Positions 33,725 through 45,179 of a stretch of 64,000 nt of DNA are shown here, one piece after another. The stretch is from the NCBI GenBank assembly GCA_002778195.1, contig PCDI01000001.1, positions 1,143,790-1,207,789 of the forward strand, in the 5' to 3' direction. Position 1 is the first letter of the stretch. Every line of letters begins with the position of its first letter. Origin of the DNA: Raffaelea ambrosiae. Its lineage: Eukaryota > Ascomycota > Sordariomycetes > Ophiostomatales > Ophiostomataceae. The position numbers and the translations under genes are program-made. Under the pieces are notes generated by a model. That model did not search any database and had not been told where the DNA came from. It saw only the letters and a list, made by a program, of their open reading frames with translations.

Positions 33725-33840
33725 GCTGGGCAATCACACCCGGTATTACATAAATGTCCCTCAAACTGCAAATCCATTACCGTATCCATGCCAAACGCAA
33801 GCCCAAATGCAAACCGAACCAAGAGAAAAAAAACCTTAAC

Positions 33841-36578
33841 TTAGTTGATGTCCAGTGTCCCGTTCACCCGCAGATCGCGGCTGCTCGAGCCGACGTACAG
33901 CCGGTACGTGCCTCGTCGCAGCCGCCATTGCTGCGCTGCCACGTCCCACACACTCAGATCCCGCCGGGTCAGGGCAAACTGCACATCGGCCGTCTGGCCG
34001 GGCTTCAGCGGTCCCACCTTCCGGAAGCCGCGCAGCTGCCGCAGGGGGGTCGCGGGATCGGCGGCGTCGCCGCCGCTGGCCCCCGTCGCCCCCGGCACAC
34101 CCACGTACAGCTGCGCAACCTCGGTGCCGTCCACATCGCCGCTGTTGATGATCTGCACGCGCACCTGGACAATGGTCTCCCACAGCTCCGGGTGGCCGCC
34201 CTGCACAATGGCCACCGCCGGATCGGGAAACTCGGGAAGATGCCCCGTCTCATCCTCCACAAACGTGGTCGCCAAATCCTCCCCGTAGGCGAACGTCGTG
34301 TACGACAGCCCGTGCCCAAAGGGAAACCGCGGCGCCAGCCCTTGCCGGTCGAACGCCCGGTAGTCCAGGAACAAACCCTCGTCAAAGTCGTCTTCGGGGA
34401 AGAAGGCGGTCGAGAAGGTCGAGTTCAGCAGCCGGCCATAATCCGCCTCGCGCCGCGCCACCGTGTACGGCAGCCGGCCCGACGGGTTCACGTCCCCGTA
34501 CAGCACATCCACCAGGCTGTGGCCCGACTCCTGGCCGGGCAGGCCGGCAAAGACCACGGCCGTGACATTGGGGTGGTCGATCCAGGCGTCCACGACCCGG
34601 ATGCCTGCCGAGTGCACCACCACAATCGTGTTTGCGCACTGGTTCGCCACGTTGCGCACCAGGTTGTCGCTGAACGCGTCGGTCAGGCTCGGCCGGTCAA
34701 ACATTTCGGACGCATAGGCATTGATGAACACCAGACAGGCCTCCGCGTTCACGTACGGGACGGCGGGCTTCTCGCTCCAAAAGTCCCACCGCAGCACGCC
34801 GCGGGCCTGCACGACGCGCTCCTGCAGCGCGTGGAAGGGCGACACCACGTAGGGCGGCGTCGTCCCGCCGGAGCCGCCGGCCACAATCAGGGTCCCGTTC
34901 ATGGTGTTCCACCCGCGGTTGACTTCGTAGCCGCCGCCAAAGCGGTCCGGGTTGTCCCACGGGCTGGCCTTGAGGACGGCATCGTACCCGTACACGGCCA
35001 GGAACCGGGGCCGTCGCAGCGGCAGCGTGCCGTTGACGTTCTTGACCAGAACCGTACCGGCGGCGCCAATGGTGCGGATCAGGCCGGCGTGGTCGGCCTG
35101 GACGTCAACGGGCGGGTGCGCCTCGGTGGCCGGGTAGACCGCCGGCGGCGAGGGAAAAGGGGGGGGGCTTTTCTTCTTGTGCATCTTTTCGGTGACGACG
35201 TACCACCCCGCCAGCATGCGGGTGACCATGTCGTCCACGCGGGCCTCGGCCACGGACCCGTTCTGCACGGCCTGGGCCAGCAGCCCGTGGGCCCAGAAGC
35301 CGTCGCTGTCGGGCATGGCGACGTCGAGGCCGGCGAGGGCGGCGGCGACGCCGGAGTGCTGGCCGCCCCAGTCGCTGACGACGAAGCCCTCGAAGCCGAG
35401 CTCGGTCTTGAGCACGCCGTTGAGCAGCTTGGCGTTCTGGCAGCCGTACGAGTGGTTGGCGCGCTGGTAGGAGCACATGATGGAGGCGGCGCCGGCGGCC
35501 AGGGCGTTCATAAAGGGAAAGGCATACAGCTCGTGCAGCGTGCGGTCGTCGACGTTGGCGCTGATGCCCTCGCCCTCGACCTGGTCCACGGGCTGGCGGG
35601 CGCTGTCGCGGCGGCGGTACTCCTGCTCGTTGAGCAAAAAGTGCTTGGGCGTGGCCACGACGCCGGCGTCCTGCATGCCGCGGGTGACGGCGCCCAGCGC
35701 GATGCCGGCCAGGTACGGGTCGTTGCTGAGGCCCTCCCAGTTGCGGCCGCCGCGGGCGATGCGCCCGAGCGGGCCGGCCACGGGGCCCAGGGCAATGTGG
35801 ATGCCGCGGCCGTAGTACTCGCGTCCCAGAGCCAGGCCGTAGCGGTACATGAGGTCCTCGTCGAACGTGGCGGCCAGGTGGATGCCGGCGGGGAAGGCCG
35901 ACACAAACTCCTGGCCGCGGACGCCGTCGGGGGCGTCGGCGTAGCACAGAGAGGGCACGCCCAGACGGTCAATGGTGCCGGAGTTGCCGGGGCAGGGGCC
36001 GGGGTAGCCGTAGGTGAGGTTGAGCTTCTCGGGGAGGGTCATCTGGCCGACAAGGGCGCGGGCCTTGGCGTAGGCGCGGGACCAGGCGGCGCTGGAGGAG
36101 CCGTTGCCGGCAGCTGTTGCATTCGGTCAGCCATGGTCAGGGAGGCGTGCTTCGCGAGGAACACACGAGGAACACAGAACATACGGGAGGGATAGACGGG
36201 CGGACTGCGGCCGTAGTACGGCACCTCCGACGGCGGTGCCGACAGGCGGCAGGAGTGGTGCGGGCCCAAGAAGGGCAGAAGCGAAGCCAGACAGGCGAGC
36301 TTCGTGACGCCCATGCCCTCCTGCTGGTGGCATCGGGCGGTGGTGGCGAAGCGAAGGAGGAGGAGGAGGGTGCCCAGAACGAGGCTGCTGACGAGGAGCG
36401 AGGCCGCGGCGGCCCGGTGCCTCTTCGTCTTTGGCGGCACCGACGGCGTCGACGCGTCGGCATACGCAGACCGGCGCGCCGCCTCCTCCTCCTCGGAAAG
36501 GAACGCGTTCTTCTCATGATAAAGACGGGATGCCGAGGGCAGGCCCTTGGACCCCGCGGTGGACATGCCGGGCTCCAT
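33841..36578 (-). CDS. GH3 beta-glucosidase with N-terminal membrane anchor
   Basis: Two exons, 36578-36185 and 36113-33841 (71-bp intron, donor GTATGT), 888 aa. Residues 1-55 are hydrophilic and basic near the end (KTKRHR); about 57-77 are a hydrophobic helix, so a type II anchor with the enzyme outside is predicted. The GH3 N-domain begins at WSRAYAKARALVGQMTLPEK; the catalytic nucleophile is Asp379 in GFVVSDWGGQHS. TPKHFLLNEQE, the block INAYASEMFDRP and GHGLSYTTFAYG are typical. The C-terminal fibronectin-III-like domain (LRGFRKVGPLKPGQ to GSSSRDLRVNG) is complete. It should release glucose from beta-glucosides at the surface or in the periplasm. An unusual insert KKKSPPPFPSPP sits between the N- and C-domains. 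Family certain; anchor strongly predicted. Confidence 0.94.
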
Positions 36579-37724
36579 TGGCGGAGAGCGGCGGCGATTT
36601 GGAATGTGTATGCTTCAGAACAGTGGAAAGCAGACAATGTGGAGGGGGAAAAAGAACGGCGAATAGGCAGAGGTTGGGAAGGGGGGGAATAAAAGAAAGA
36701 GAATGGAAGTGACTCCCCGTTGGCAGTCTCACAAGCCGCCGTGGTCAGTCGTTTCGTGATAGATCCACCAAAACCGGATTGGGCCTGAGAGGATCGGGCA
36801 GTTGGTTGTCATTCAGGGCCGACCGCTGGTTTTTCTTTTTATGATTGGGCCAGGGCGCTGGTAAATCTTCGGAGAAACAGCGGTCGCTGTACGCCGTAGG
36901 AGGGGGAAGGCTCCAGGCGCTAACTGCCAGGTGTTACAGGTGCAACCATCCCTGCAAGCGCCTATTCGCAAGCGCCCTTGCCAACCCCCCCCGCCCGCCT
37001 CTCCCCCAAGGGCGCCTTCGCGGAACAGCCATCCGGCCTCCCGGTGGGAAGACAGTCGGGCCTCGGTGATCCCGCCTAAACTACGGGTAATCCACATGGC
37101 ACTACTCGTATGTGTCAACCAGCCCAACGTTGGACTCCTCTTTGGGACAGACCGCCCTTTTTTTTTTGGTTGGAACACATGGACACAAATGGACACACAC
37201 CACACACAAGCTCCTGCAACTTGGCCCAGGTTTGGGGCGGGGGCTCGGGAATTCGTACTACGAATCATAGAGACCTTTTCTTTTATTTTCTTTGTCTTTT
37301 TTTTTTCATGGTTCTCGGTTTTGGCAATGGCCGGCCTCCCGAAAAAAAAAGGCTTGATCCAGGTTGTCGCTGTGCCACTGCACCTGCTGTGATATCACGG
37401 CTGGGAATGTGGCCCCCAAGCACTTTGGCTTTCTTTGCTGGCTTCCGGCCTTTTCTTTTTTTTTTTTCGGGCGGCTCTGTCACACAACACGTTGGGACTG
37501 CAAGGCAAACGGTCAACGCGTGACCAACAGTCCGGATACCGGCCCCAGCAAACGGTGCGCCCTGGGCCATGCACCTATTAGTGAAGTGCCCCAGCCCGTG
37601 TGTGCGCTGCGTTTTTGTCGTCTTCCCGGGTTCCCCGGTGCGGTGTTCCCTGGGACGTCCAATATTATCTGCCGAGACAAAAGGAAGCAGAACCAAGCGA
37701 AGGCAAAGGCGGGTGGGACAGGTG

Positions 37725-37751
37725 CACACACACACGCACACACACACACAC
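37725..37751. repeat. CA microsatellite
   Basis: CA run with one CG interruption. Confidence 0.9.
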
Positions 37752-38394
37752 TGCAGCAGTAGTATGCAGGCACAAGCGTCCACCATGGGATCTGCTGTGC
37801 ACGACCGGGGAGTTTCGCCGGCCACGACTAGTGTGTACCCGCCCTCCAACGTCCGTGGTTCCGCGGGCTCGTCCAAAAGGGGCGTGTCAGCCCAACGGTC
37901 GAGGTGGGACGGCGGGCAGGGCGGACTTGTTTTGTGTGCAAGGGAGGATCTGGAGAGGATCACAAGGTGTGGAGAACCAAAAAAAAAAAAGGCCAGCCGT
38001 GCAGTCCTTCGGAAGGATTTCTGTCGGTGGCTCTTGCCGCGTGGACATACCATGCAGCGGCTGACTAAGATACCTTCCATACTGGATTCCCTCTGTTTCT
38101 CTGTGGGACGCTCGTTTACGAGTGAAGGCAACTCTTTGTCTTCCAAGATATCGACGCCTGGCGGGCGGCTGGAGATCCAGGGCAACGAAACCCGGCAAAC
38201 GGGGTCACTGGGGTGGTAACTACTATGTAGGACATAGGGCTGTTGTGGCTGGCTCTTGTGGCTTTTATCTCTGTGGCGAACGCTGGAAAGCTCGGGTGTG
38301 CCGCCTGGCGCCGACCCCGCAACACCGCCACCAACCAATAACACGCAAACCCGGCCGACTGGGCCAGCCCATCGAGTTGCGGAGGATACTAGTT

Positions 38395-38426
38395 GACGAG
38401 TGGACGAGTGGACGAGTGGACGAGTT
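38395..38426. repeat. 8-bp tandem repeat, four copies
   Basis: Unit GACGAGTG, the last copy with a final T, about 335 bp upstream of the aldolase ATG. Confidence 0.93.
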
Positions 38427-38759
38427 GATTGTGTGGTTGAGTTGATGGTGTTGACCTCAGACTGCCGCTCCACGGGCGCCAACCAGTAAGATAGCACGGC
38501 GTCACAGCTGGGCTGGACGCAACAACGAACGGCACCTTATCTAGGGCGTCTGAAGGCTATCGTTGGCCGCGTTTTGGCCGCTGTTGGGAGGTCCCCACCT
38601 GCTTTGGGGGGTCCCGAGCCCCGGCCCCGAGCCCTGGCAACGGCACGACGTACTTTGTAAGAGGATGCAGGTGACAGAGAGGTTGTTCCTATAGCAAAAA
38701 AAAAAAAAACGTTCGCTTCACCGAATGACCACCGGACACTGCTGCACCACCAATCCGCC

Positions 38760-40347
38760 ATGCCATCACTTCCACGGGGGATCTACACCCCTCTGCCCTG
38801 CTTCTTTCAGGACAACGAGGACGTCGGTATGTGTCCCCCCCCCAGCCGGAATGCCTTTCCATGGCGTGGGCTATGGCTGACATGCGCAGACTATGATGCC
38901 TTCAAGAGCCATGTGAAGTGTATGTGCCTCGTACCCGTGCTCTGTGGTTCCCAGCCCGCCTCGAGCCGCTTTCTGACCCAAGTGCTCCTCGAACTCAGTC
39001 ACCGCCAAGGCGGGCACCTATCCCGTCGTCTCTGGCACCGCGGGCGAAGCCGTCCATTTGGTAAGGCACGCCCTTGTGTGTGTGGACGAACTGGCTAATG
39101 TGAAACAAGAGCCACGAGGAGCGCACACAGCTCATCCGAGCCGCCCGGCTGGCCCTCGACGAGGCACACCTGTCCGGCGTCCCGGTCGTGGCCGGCGTCG
39201 GCGCTGCCAGCACGCGCGAGTCCATCCAGCTGGCCCAGGAAGCGGCGGCCGCCGGTGCCGCGTTCGTCCTGGCCATCACGCCCGGGTACTATGCCGGCAA
39301 CCTGCAGGCCGACATGGGCGCCGTGAAGCAGTTTTTTGTCGACATTGCGGAAGCGTCCCCGGTGCCCGTGTATGTGAAGAAGAAGAAAAAAGAAAAAAGA
39401 AAGAAGAAAAAAAAGAAAAAAAAAAAGAAAGGAACAAACTAACCTTACAGGATCATGTACAACTTCCCCGCCGTGTCGGGAGGCATCGACATGGACAGCG
39501 ACCTCATCGTGGAGGTTGTCAAGGCTGCTCCCAATGTGTGCGGTGTCAAGTTGACGTATGTCCGTTTTTTGTTTTGTTTTTTCTGTTTTTCTTTCTTTCT
39601 TTCCTTCTTTTTGTCTTCTTTCTTTCTTCTTTCTTTCCTTCCTTCCTTCCTTCTTTCTTCTTTCTTCTTTCTTCTTTCTTCTTTCTTCTTTCTTCTTTCT
39701 TCTTTCCTTTTTCTTCATCGGCTGACAGACTTGCCAGTTGCGCCAATGTGGGCAAGCTGACCCGAATTACGGCCCAAGTCCATTCGCCCGACTTCATCAA
39801 GGCATACCCGCGGGCGCACGGCAGCGAGCCGTTTCAGGTGATTGACGGCTTCATTGACTTTTTGCTCCCGTCCATCTCGTCGGGGTCGGCCGGGGCCATC
39901 AGCGGCCTGCCCAATCTTGCTCCGGTGAGTGCTGTGGAGGACATTTCCATTCCAGTTTTTTGTCCTTCTTCCTTCTTTCCCTTGCCCTCTTCTCTTGGAG
40001 AACTGACCATCGATCAGAAAGTCTGCGTCAAGCTGTGGGAGCTTTGCGAACTACACGACGACCCGGCCGCGTTCCAAGAGGCCCAGCGACTGCAGAACAT
40101 GGTCTCGCTGGCAGACGGCATGGCACTCAAGATTGGCGTACGCTCTCGCTTCCGGGTTCCTGGCCCAGTGACTCTTTGCTCACATCGTTGACAGATCCCC
40201 GGCATGAAAAAGCTGCTGAACCGCCAGTTCGGGTACAGCGACAAGCCTCGCCGGCCGCTCATGCCCATGCCGGACAAGCAGGCCGAGGTCGTATTTGCCC
40301 ATCGTTATCTGAACGAGCTGCTGGCGGCAGAGCAAGCCTTATCGTAG
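38760..40347 (+). CDS. DapA-family (class I) aldolase
   Basis: Eight exons: 38760-38826, 38890-38919, 38999-39060, 39110-39369, 39451-39555, 39729-39924, 40018-40137, 40195-40347; 330 aa. It has all family landmarks: GTAGE (45-49), ITPGYY (109-114), the catalytic Tyr143 in MYNFP, and the Schiff-base Lys173 in GVKLT. Members include dihydrodipicolinate synthase, 4-hydroxy-2-oxoglutarate aldolase and 2-keto-3-deoxy-sugar-acid aldolases; fungi make lysine by the aminoadipate route, so a catabolic aldolase forming pyruvate is expected. The second Thr of the bacterial GTTGE motif is Ala here. Intron 5 (173 bp) is mostly a TTCTTTC-type repeat. It ends 340 bp before a regulator gene on the same strand. 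Confidence 0.92.
39585..39715 (+). repeat. pyrimidine (TTC/TTTC)n repeat inside aldolase intron 5
   Basis: Long C/T-only block filling most of the intron between GVKLT and LASCANVG; it supplies an extreme polypyrimidine tract before the acceptor. Confidence 0.9.
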
Positions 40348-40687
40348 CGCGCTGTCGTCGCCCGCTGGGCCCGCGGCTCTCCCCCCCCCCCGCGCCGCCG
40401 GCTGCCGGGTGCGGCTATCTGGCATAACGAAGCCCCACAGATAAGAAAACAAAAAGGCTCGGCGCATTTGGTGGTGGCTTCGGCGGTTTGGCAACATCCA
40501 TCCGCTCCCAGATGCAGCAAGCAGTATTCTCTCCGCGGTGTATCATTAGTTCTGGATAGGACCTATTAGCAAAAAAAAAAGGGGGGGGGAATGACAAACC
40601 CTGCATGTTTTGAATACTCCCATCCTTTTTTTTTTGGTTTCCCACTCGTCTTCTTGACTTGCTCTCTCCACCCCCCGGGACCTCGGA
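40348..40687. other. short spacer between aldolase and regulator
   Basis: Contains a C run, a G run and A/T homopolymers; presumed promoter of the regulator. No gene. Confidence 0.6.
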
Positions 40688-42353
40688 ATGGAGGCTGCTG
40701 CTGCGACGTCTGCTGCTCCCACGGGGCGATTTTACAAGTCACGAAAGTCCCGTCCCTGTGATGCGTGTCGGAAGCGGAAGGTGGCCTGCGACATGCCGAC
40801 GGGGCCGCCGTGCCAGCGTTGCAGGGGCAAGACCCTGTCATGCACGTTTGACCATGGCCCCGGCGAGAGGCGGAGACGACCCGTCGCAACAGCCCAGCCA
40901 TCACTAGCCTCCTCGTCACCACCTCGCGTCGTAGACACGATGCTTCCCACGCTTAGTCAAAGGTGTGTGTCTAACACAAGTTTTGTCTTTCTGCTTGTTT
41001 TTATTTTTATTTTTATTTTTTTCATGTCGCTGGTGCCACCCTCTATGTCTTCGTTCTGACTCTGGCCCAGCTCCCATATCCAATCCATGTGGTTTGAGAA
41101 TCACCAGGCAATGCTCCTGGGTCCCGAGGGGGGGGACCCTTTCCATCTCAGACAAGTGTCTGCCCATCTGGACGTAGGCGGAGGGCATGTGTTGGAAACA
41201 CCCGACTTTATGGAGGTGGACATGTCGTTTGCTGCTGCTGCTGCTGCTGCTGCTGCCGTCCCGGGCAGCCTTCCCCATGGTCCGGGCCGGTCCCCACCCC
41301 AGCAGGACTTCCAGTCGCCCGCCACCACACGGTCGGCTGGCTCTGCCTCGTCGGCGAGGAGCGTGTTGGACGCGTCCTTCTCGCCAACGCAGTCGTCGGC
41401 CGCGATGCTGTCTTCCTCCTCCGCCGCCTCCCCGGGGGGCTCGCTTGCGGGGTCGCTCGAGTTCCTGCCCGGCGCCTTTAGTTTCTACATCGGCCCGACC
41501 GGCGTCTCGGACGTGCAGCTCCTGGGCCGGCAGACGTTCGGCCGCGGGGGTGTGGCCCCGGCGAGCGTGCCGGGTCTGCAATACCGCAACATGACGGTGC
41601 ACCAGAGGCGTGGCCGTTCCCGGCCGCCGGTCATCTTTGGCCTGACGGACCATGCGCTCCTGGACAAGGCCGAGCCCAAGCCGCCGGACGCCGAGGCGGC
41701 CACGGAGACGGCCTGGACGGCCCTCTGGCGCATCCTGGACACGGCCACGGCCTGGAGCCTGCTGCAGCTGTACGCCCGCTTTGTCGACCCCTACTTCCCC
41801 ATCCTGGCGCGGCACCAGATCCCGGCCGGCCCCGACGCGCTCAGCAACATGTCGCTGGCGCTGCTCACGGCCATCTGCGCCACCGCCCTGCCCTTTGTGG
41901 TGTACGACCGCTCCCTGTACGCGCTGCTGCTGCGCCCGCCCTCGAGCGAGCAGCTGTACCGCCTCTGCTGGCTGGGCATCGCCCAGGAGCTGCACGCGCC
42001 CGCGCTCGGCACGCTGCAGGCCTGTCTGCTGCTGCAGCAGCGGCTGCCCACCAACCTGTACCTCAACGACACGGCCTTTTCCTGGTCGCTCATGGCCACC
42101 GCCGTGTCGGTCGCCCAGACCATCGGCCTCCACCGCGAGCCCGCCGGCTGGACCGACGTGCCCGCCTGGGAGCGCCGGCTGCGGCGTCGCCTGTGGTGGG
42201 CCCTGTGGTCCATGGAGAAATGGGTCGCCCTGGCGCGCGGCATGCCCAGCCATCTGGCCGACGACGAGGCCGACGTCGAGCCCCTGCAGCCGGACGACAC
42301 CCAGGATGGCTTGTTGTTTGGAGGAGGGGGCCACGACAACAACAACAACGACA

Positions 42354-42395
<42 letters not shown>

Positions 42396-43246
42396 ATGAC
42401 GACGACGACAAAGAACAAGGCCCAAGCCATGCGTCGCGCCACCACCATCTGTACTGTCTGGTCGGCCTGACGACGATCCTGGCCGACATCCAGCGCACGT
42501 TCTACACGCTGCGGGCGACCCGCCAGACCGCCGGCAACCTGGCCCTGTCGCTCGAGGTCGGCCGCGCCGCGCGCGTGCAGCTCAAGGCCTGGCGCGACGC
42601 CCTGCCCGCGTCGCTGCAGTTCCGCAGCCGGCCGGCGCCGGACCACCCCGACCACGGACGCCCGCCGGAGCCGCCCCACCATCTGGACGGCAATGCGTCC
42701 CTGCACCTGAGCTACATTGTCACCCACATGACCCTGTTCCGGGCGCTGCTGCGGCCCATGGACAACGCCGTGCACAGCCACAGCCACAGCCACAGCAACG
42801 GCGGCGGGCACGAGGCGCGGGCGGTCGCGCGCGGGGCGCTGCTGTGCGTGCGCGAGTTTGTCGAGTTTGTCGAGGGCCTGACCCCGGTGCAGTGGAACGC
42901 CTTCTGGCACGGCTGGAGCCGCGCCAACTTTGCCATGGCCGGCGCCTTTCTGGTGCAGCTCCTGCATGTCCTGTCGTCGGCGGACGGCGGCGGCGGCGGC
43001 GGCGGCGGCGGCACCACCCACGACGACGAAGACACAGCCGACCGCTACACGGCGGCGGCACCGCCCCGGGCACGCGCTGGGCTGGAAGACGAGTACGGCC
43101 AGCTGCTCGGCTGGATCAAGCGGTGGCGCTGGGCCATGCGGGTGGCGTCCAACGGGGCCGCGGGGGCCAAGGGGCTCACCAACCTGGGCCTGCTGCGCTT
43201 TGAGACATGCATGGTACATTTTGGCGACGTCGGCGAATCCATTTGA
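40688..43246 (+). CDS. Zn(II)2Cys6 transcription factor with fungal-specific domain
   Basis: Two exons, 40688-40962 and 41071-43246 (108-bp intron), 816 aa. The binuclear cluster is CDACRKRKVACDMPTGPPC then QRC...C (Cys 24, 27, 34, 42, 45, 52; spacing 2-6-7-2-6), preceded by basic residues. The fungal-specific regulatory domain starts about YARFVDPYFPILARHQIP and includes GLHREPAGW and RRRLWWALWSMEKW, the usual core. A poly-Asp run, a His/Ser run, a poly-Gly run and a poly-Ala run are low-complexity insertions. Position suggests pathway-specific control of the neighbouring aldolase, permease and dioxygenase genes; that is inference. Its stop is only 82 bp from the permease stop, the two genes converging. 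Family certain, target genes unknown. Confidence 0.93.
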
Positions 43247-43328
43247 CACGGGAAGCTGTAGAGAAAGAAAAAAAAGAAAAAAGAAAAAAAAAAAGGTTCT
43301 CTTCGTTTTGTGCGGGATCGCTATCTAT

Positions 43329-45179
43329 CTACGTGGTGTACTTGAAGGCCTTGTTCTGCTTGTCCGTCAGATCCAGCCAGTCCTGGTCCGTGGCCAGACT
43401 GCTCTCAATGGCCGCCGCGCGCTTGCGGTTCTCCAGGTGGCAGAGAGCCCCGTACGCCAGGATACACAGGATGGCCACGGCATAGCACACGATCATGGCG
43501 ACGGTGCCGCCCGTGTACGCGGGAGCCTGGTCCTCGCGGAATGTCTGCGGTCCGATAATGTTGCCCGTGGCCCAGGCCACGTAGAACCAGGCATAGAGGA
43601 CGATCCTAGCGGAGGAACATGATCAGTATCAAGGGAAAACACAAAACAAAAACAAAACAGGGTAGTTTCCGAGAAAGATCAGTCTTACTTCTTCGTGTGG
43701 CCGGCAATGTTGGCCTGGTAGACCGACACCAGGGTGACGTATGGCGCCCAGTACGTGTAGAGAATGCTAACACCCCGAGTCAGTACGACGTTGTCGGCAC
43801 GGCTTGTGTGCGGGACAAGAAGAAGAAGAAGAAGATCTCACTATAAACCAACCAGCTGGCCGGCCAGGTTCGTCCGCGGCAGGCAGTAGCAGAGCAGCGC
43901 GCCCAGCAGCGGGAGCAGGATGGACGCGGCGACCATGGCGGTGCGGTAGCGGCGGGTGGTGGCGGCCAGGAAGGAGAGGGCCAGGCCGGACAGGGTGCTC
44001 ATGGCGCCGGGCGGCATGGCCAGCAGCGACGTCTGGAGGGCGTCGAAGCCCAGGCCGGAGATGATGAGCGTGTTGAAGGTGGTCAGGCCGCCGTTGGGCA
44101 CCTGCAGGGCGACAATGGCAAACCAGATGAGCCAGGTCTTGGGGTCGAGGGCGGCCTCCCAGATCTGCTCCGTCTTGATCGTCTTGGACTCGACGCCCGT
44201 GTTGTCGGCGGCCTTGCGCTGGATGATGATGTACTTTTCCCGCGCCGAGAAGCGCTTGGCCACGAGCGGGTTGTCGGGCAGAAACCAGAAGACCACGGCG
44301 GCCCAGACGATGGTGAAGGCGCCCACGAGCAGGAAGATGATCTTCCACGTCGCGTAGGGCCCCGGGTAGTAGCCGACCACCCAGGCGAGGAAGCCGTTGA
44401 TGATGGGCGCCACGACGTTGAGAATGAGGCTGTTTCGCTTGGGCTGCTCCTCGGGGCGGTACCACATGGACACGATCAGGGTGACGGCCGGGATCAGCAG
44501 GGCTTCGAAGCCGCCGAGCAGGAAGCGGCACACAAAGAGCCCGCCAAAGGAGGTGCAGGCGGCCATGCACATTTCCGTGATTCCCCAGCACTGCCGTTGT
44601 TAGATGGGGGGGAAAGGAAGAGAAAAAAATGGGGGGGGGAAAGGGAAAAGGAAAAAGAACAAGAAAAAAAAATGAGCGTACCAACACATTAAACGAAAAA
44701 AAGGTCACGGCCGGCATCCGCTGCAGACAGTAGGCGGACGGCCCCATGAAAAGGAGACCGCCAAAGAAGGGCGCCGATCCCACCCACGAGTACTGGCTGC
44801 CGGTCAAGTGCAAGTCCTTTTTGATGTTGTAGATGGCGGCCGCCGAGATGGCCGTCTTGTCCAGACCAGACAGCGTGGCACAGACGAAGAGCTACTCGAG
44901 TCAGGACAGAACAAAAAACCCACACGGAGAGAGAGAGAGAGACAGGAAACCCACGATTGGCACCAGCCACCAGTCCACCTTGCGCATCAGCTTCTTCTCC
45001 TCTTCCTTGGTCCATCCCTCTGGCCCGATCTCGTCGGCGTAGTTGGCAATGATCTGGGCAGCAATGTCGACATCCTCGGCATGGCCCGCCTTGACAGCTT
45101 TGACGGCCGCCTCCACGGGCAGATGCGACGTCGTGGGCTCGACAGCCTGCGCGGTGGCCGAGATCTCTTCGACTCCCAT
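43329..45179 (-). CDS. Dal5-family (allantoate permease type) MFS transporter
   Basis: Five exons: 45179-44955, 44891-44682, 44590-43842, 43766-43689, 43605-43329; 512 aa, introns of 63-91 bp. Typical anion:cation symporter features: KVDWWLVPILFVCATLSGLDKTA opening helix 1, then RFLLGGFEALLIPAV, MWYRPEEQPKRN, GYYPGPYATWKIIFLLVGA, LVGLYILYTYWAPYVTLVSVY, NIIGPQTFREDQAPAYTGG and a hydrophilic tail ending KAFKYTT. Yeast relatives move allantoate, ureidosuccinate, nicotinate, biotin precursors, and sulfonate/sulfate (Soa1). Head-to-head with a TauD/Jlp1-type dioxygenase, so a sulfonate or similar organic anion is the best guess for substrate. Plasma-membrane location expected. Family sure, substrate inferred from context. 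Confidence 0.93.

Larger units (their letters stand above)
25861..33840. other. 8-kb gene-poor region
   Basis: I find no credible gene in nearly 8 kb, although base composition is not AT-biased and it does not look like RIP-degraded transposon DNA. The many frames of 60-250 codons lie on both strands, lack domains, and are rich in Arg, Cys, His and Ser, as chance frames are. Present instead: a TTTGCGG-like repeat cluster at about 27032-27078, several microsatellites (listed separately), and pyrimidine-rich blocks. Promoters of the acyltransferase at the left and 3' sequence of the beta-glucosidase at the right are included. Non-coding RNAs or a gene of many tiny exons cannot be excluded. Confidence 0.5.
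36579..38759. other. divergent promoter region, no gene seen
   Basis: Lies between the beta-glucosidase and the aldolase, read away from each other. A 404-codon open frame on the minus strand has no domain and is rejected. Two tandem repeats are listed separately. Confidence 0.55.

Noticed and set aside
25861..33840. Transposon remnant
   Set aside because: No transposase or reverse-transcriptase fragments, no terminal repeats and no AT skew typical of RIP.
33754..36195. 813-codon open frame on the plus strand
   Set aside because: Antisense shadow of the GH3 gene; composition (Arg, Gly, His, Val rich) has no domain, while the minus strand has complete GH3 motifs.
37283..38497. 404-codon minus-strand frame
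   Set aside because: Repeat-rich, many Cys/Pro/His, no domain, crosses homopolymers and CA repeats; looks like chance.
40916..43249. 777-codon open frame on the minus strand
   Set aside because: Antisense shadow of the GC-rich regulator gene; no domain.
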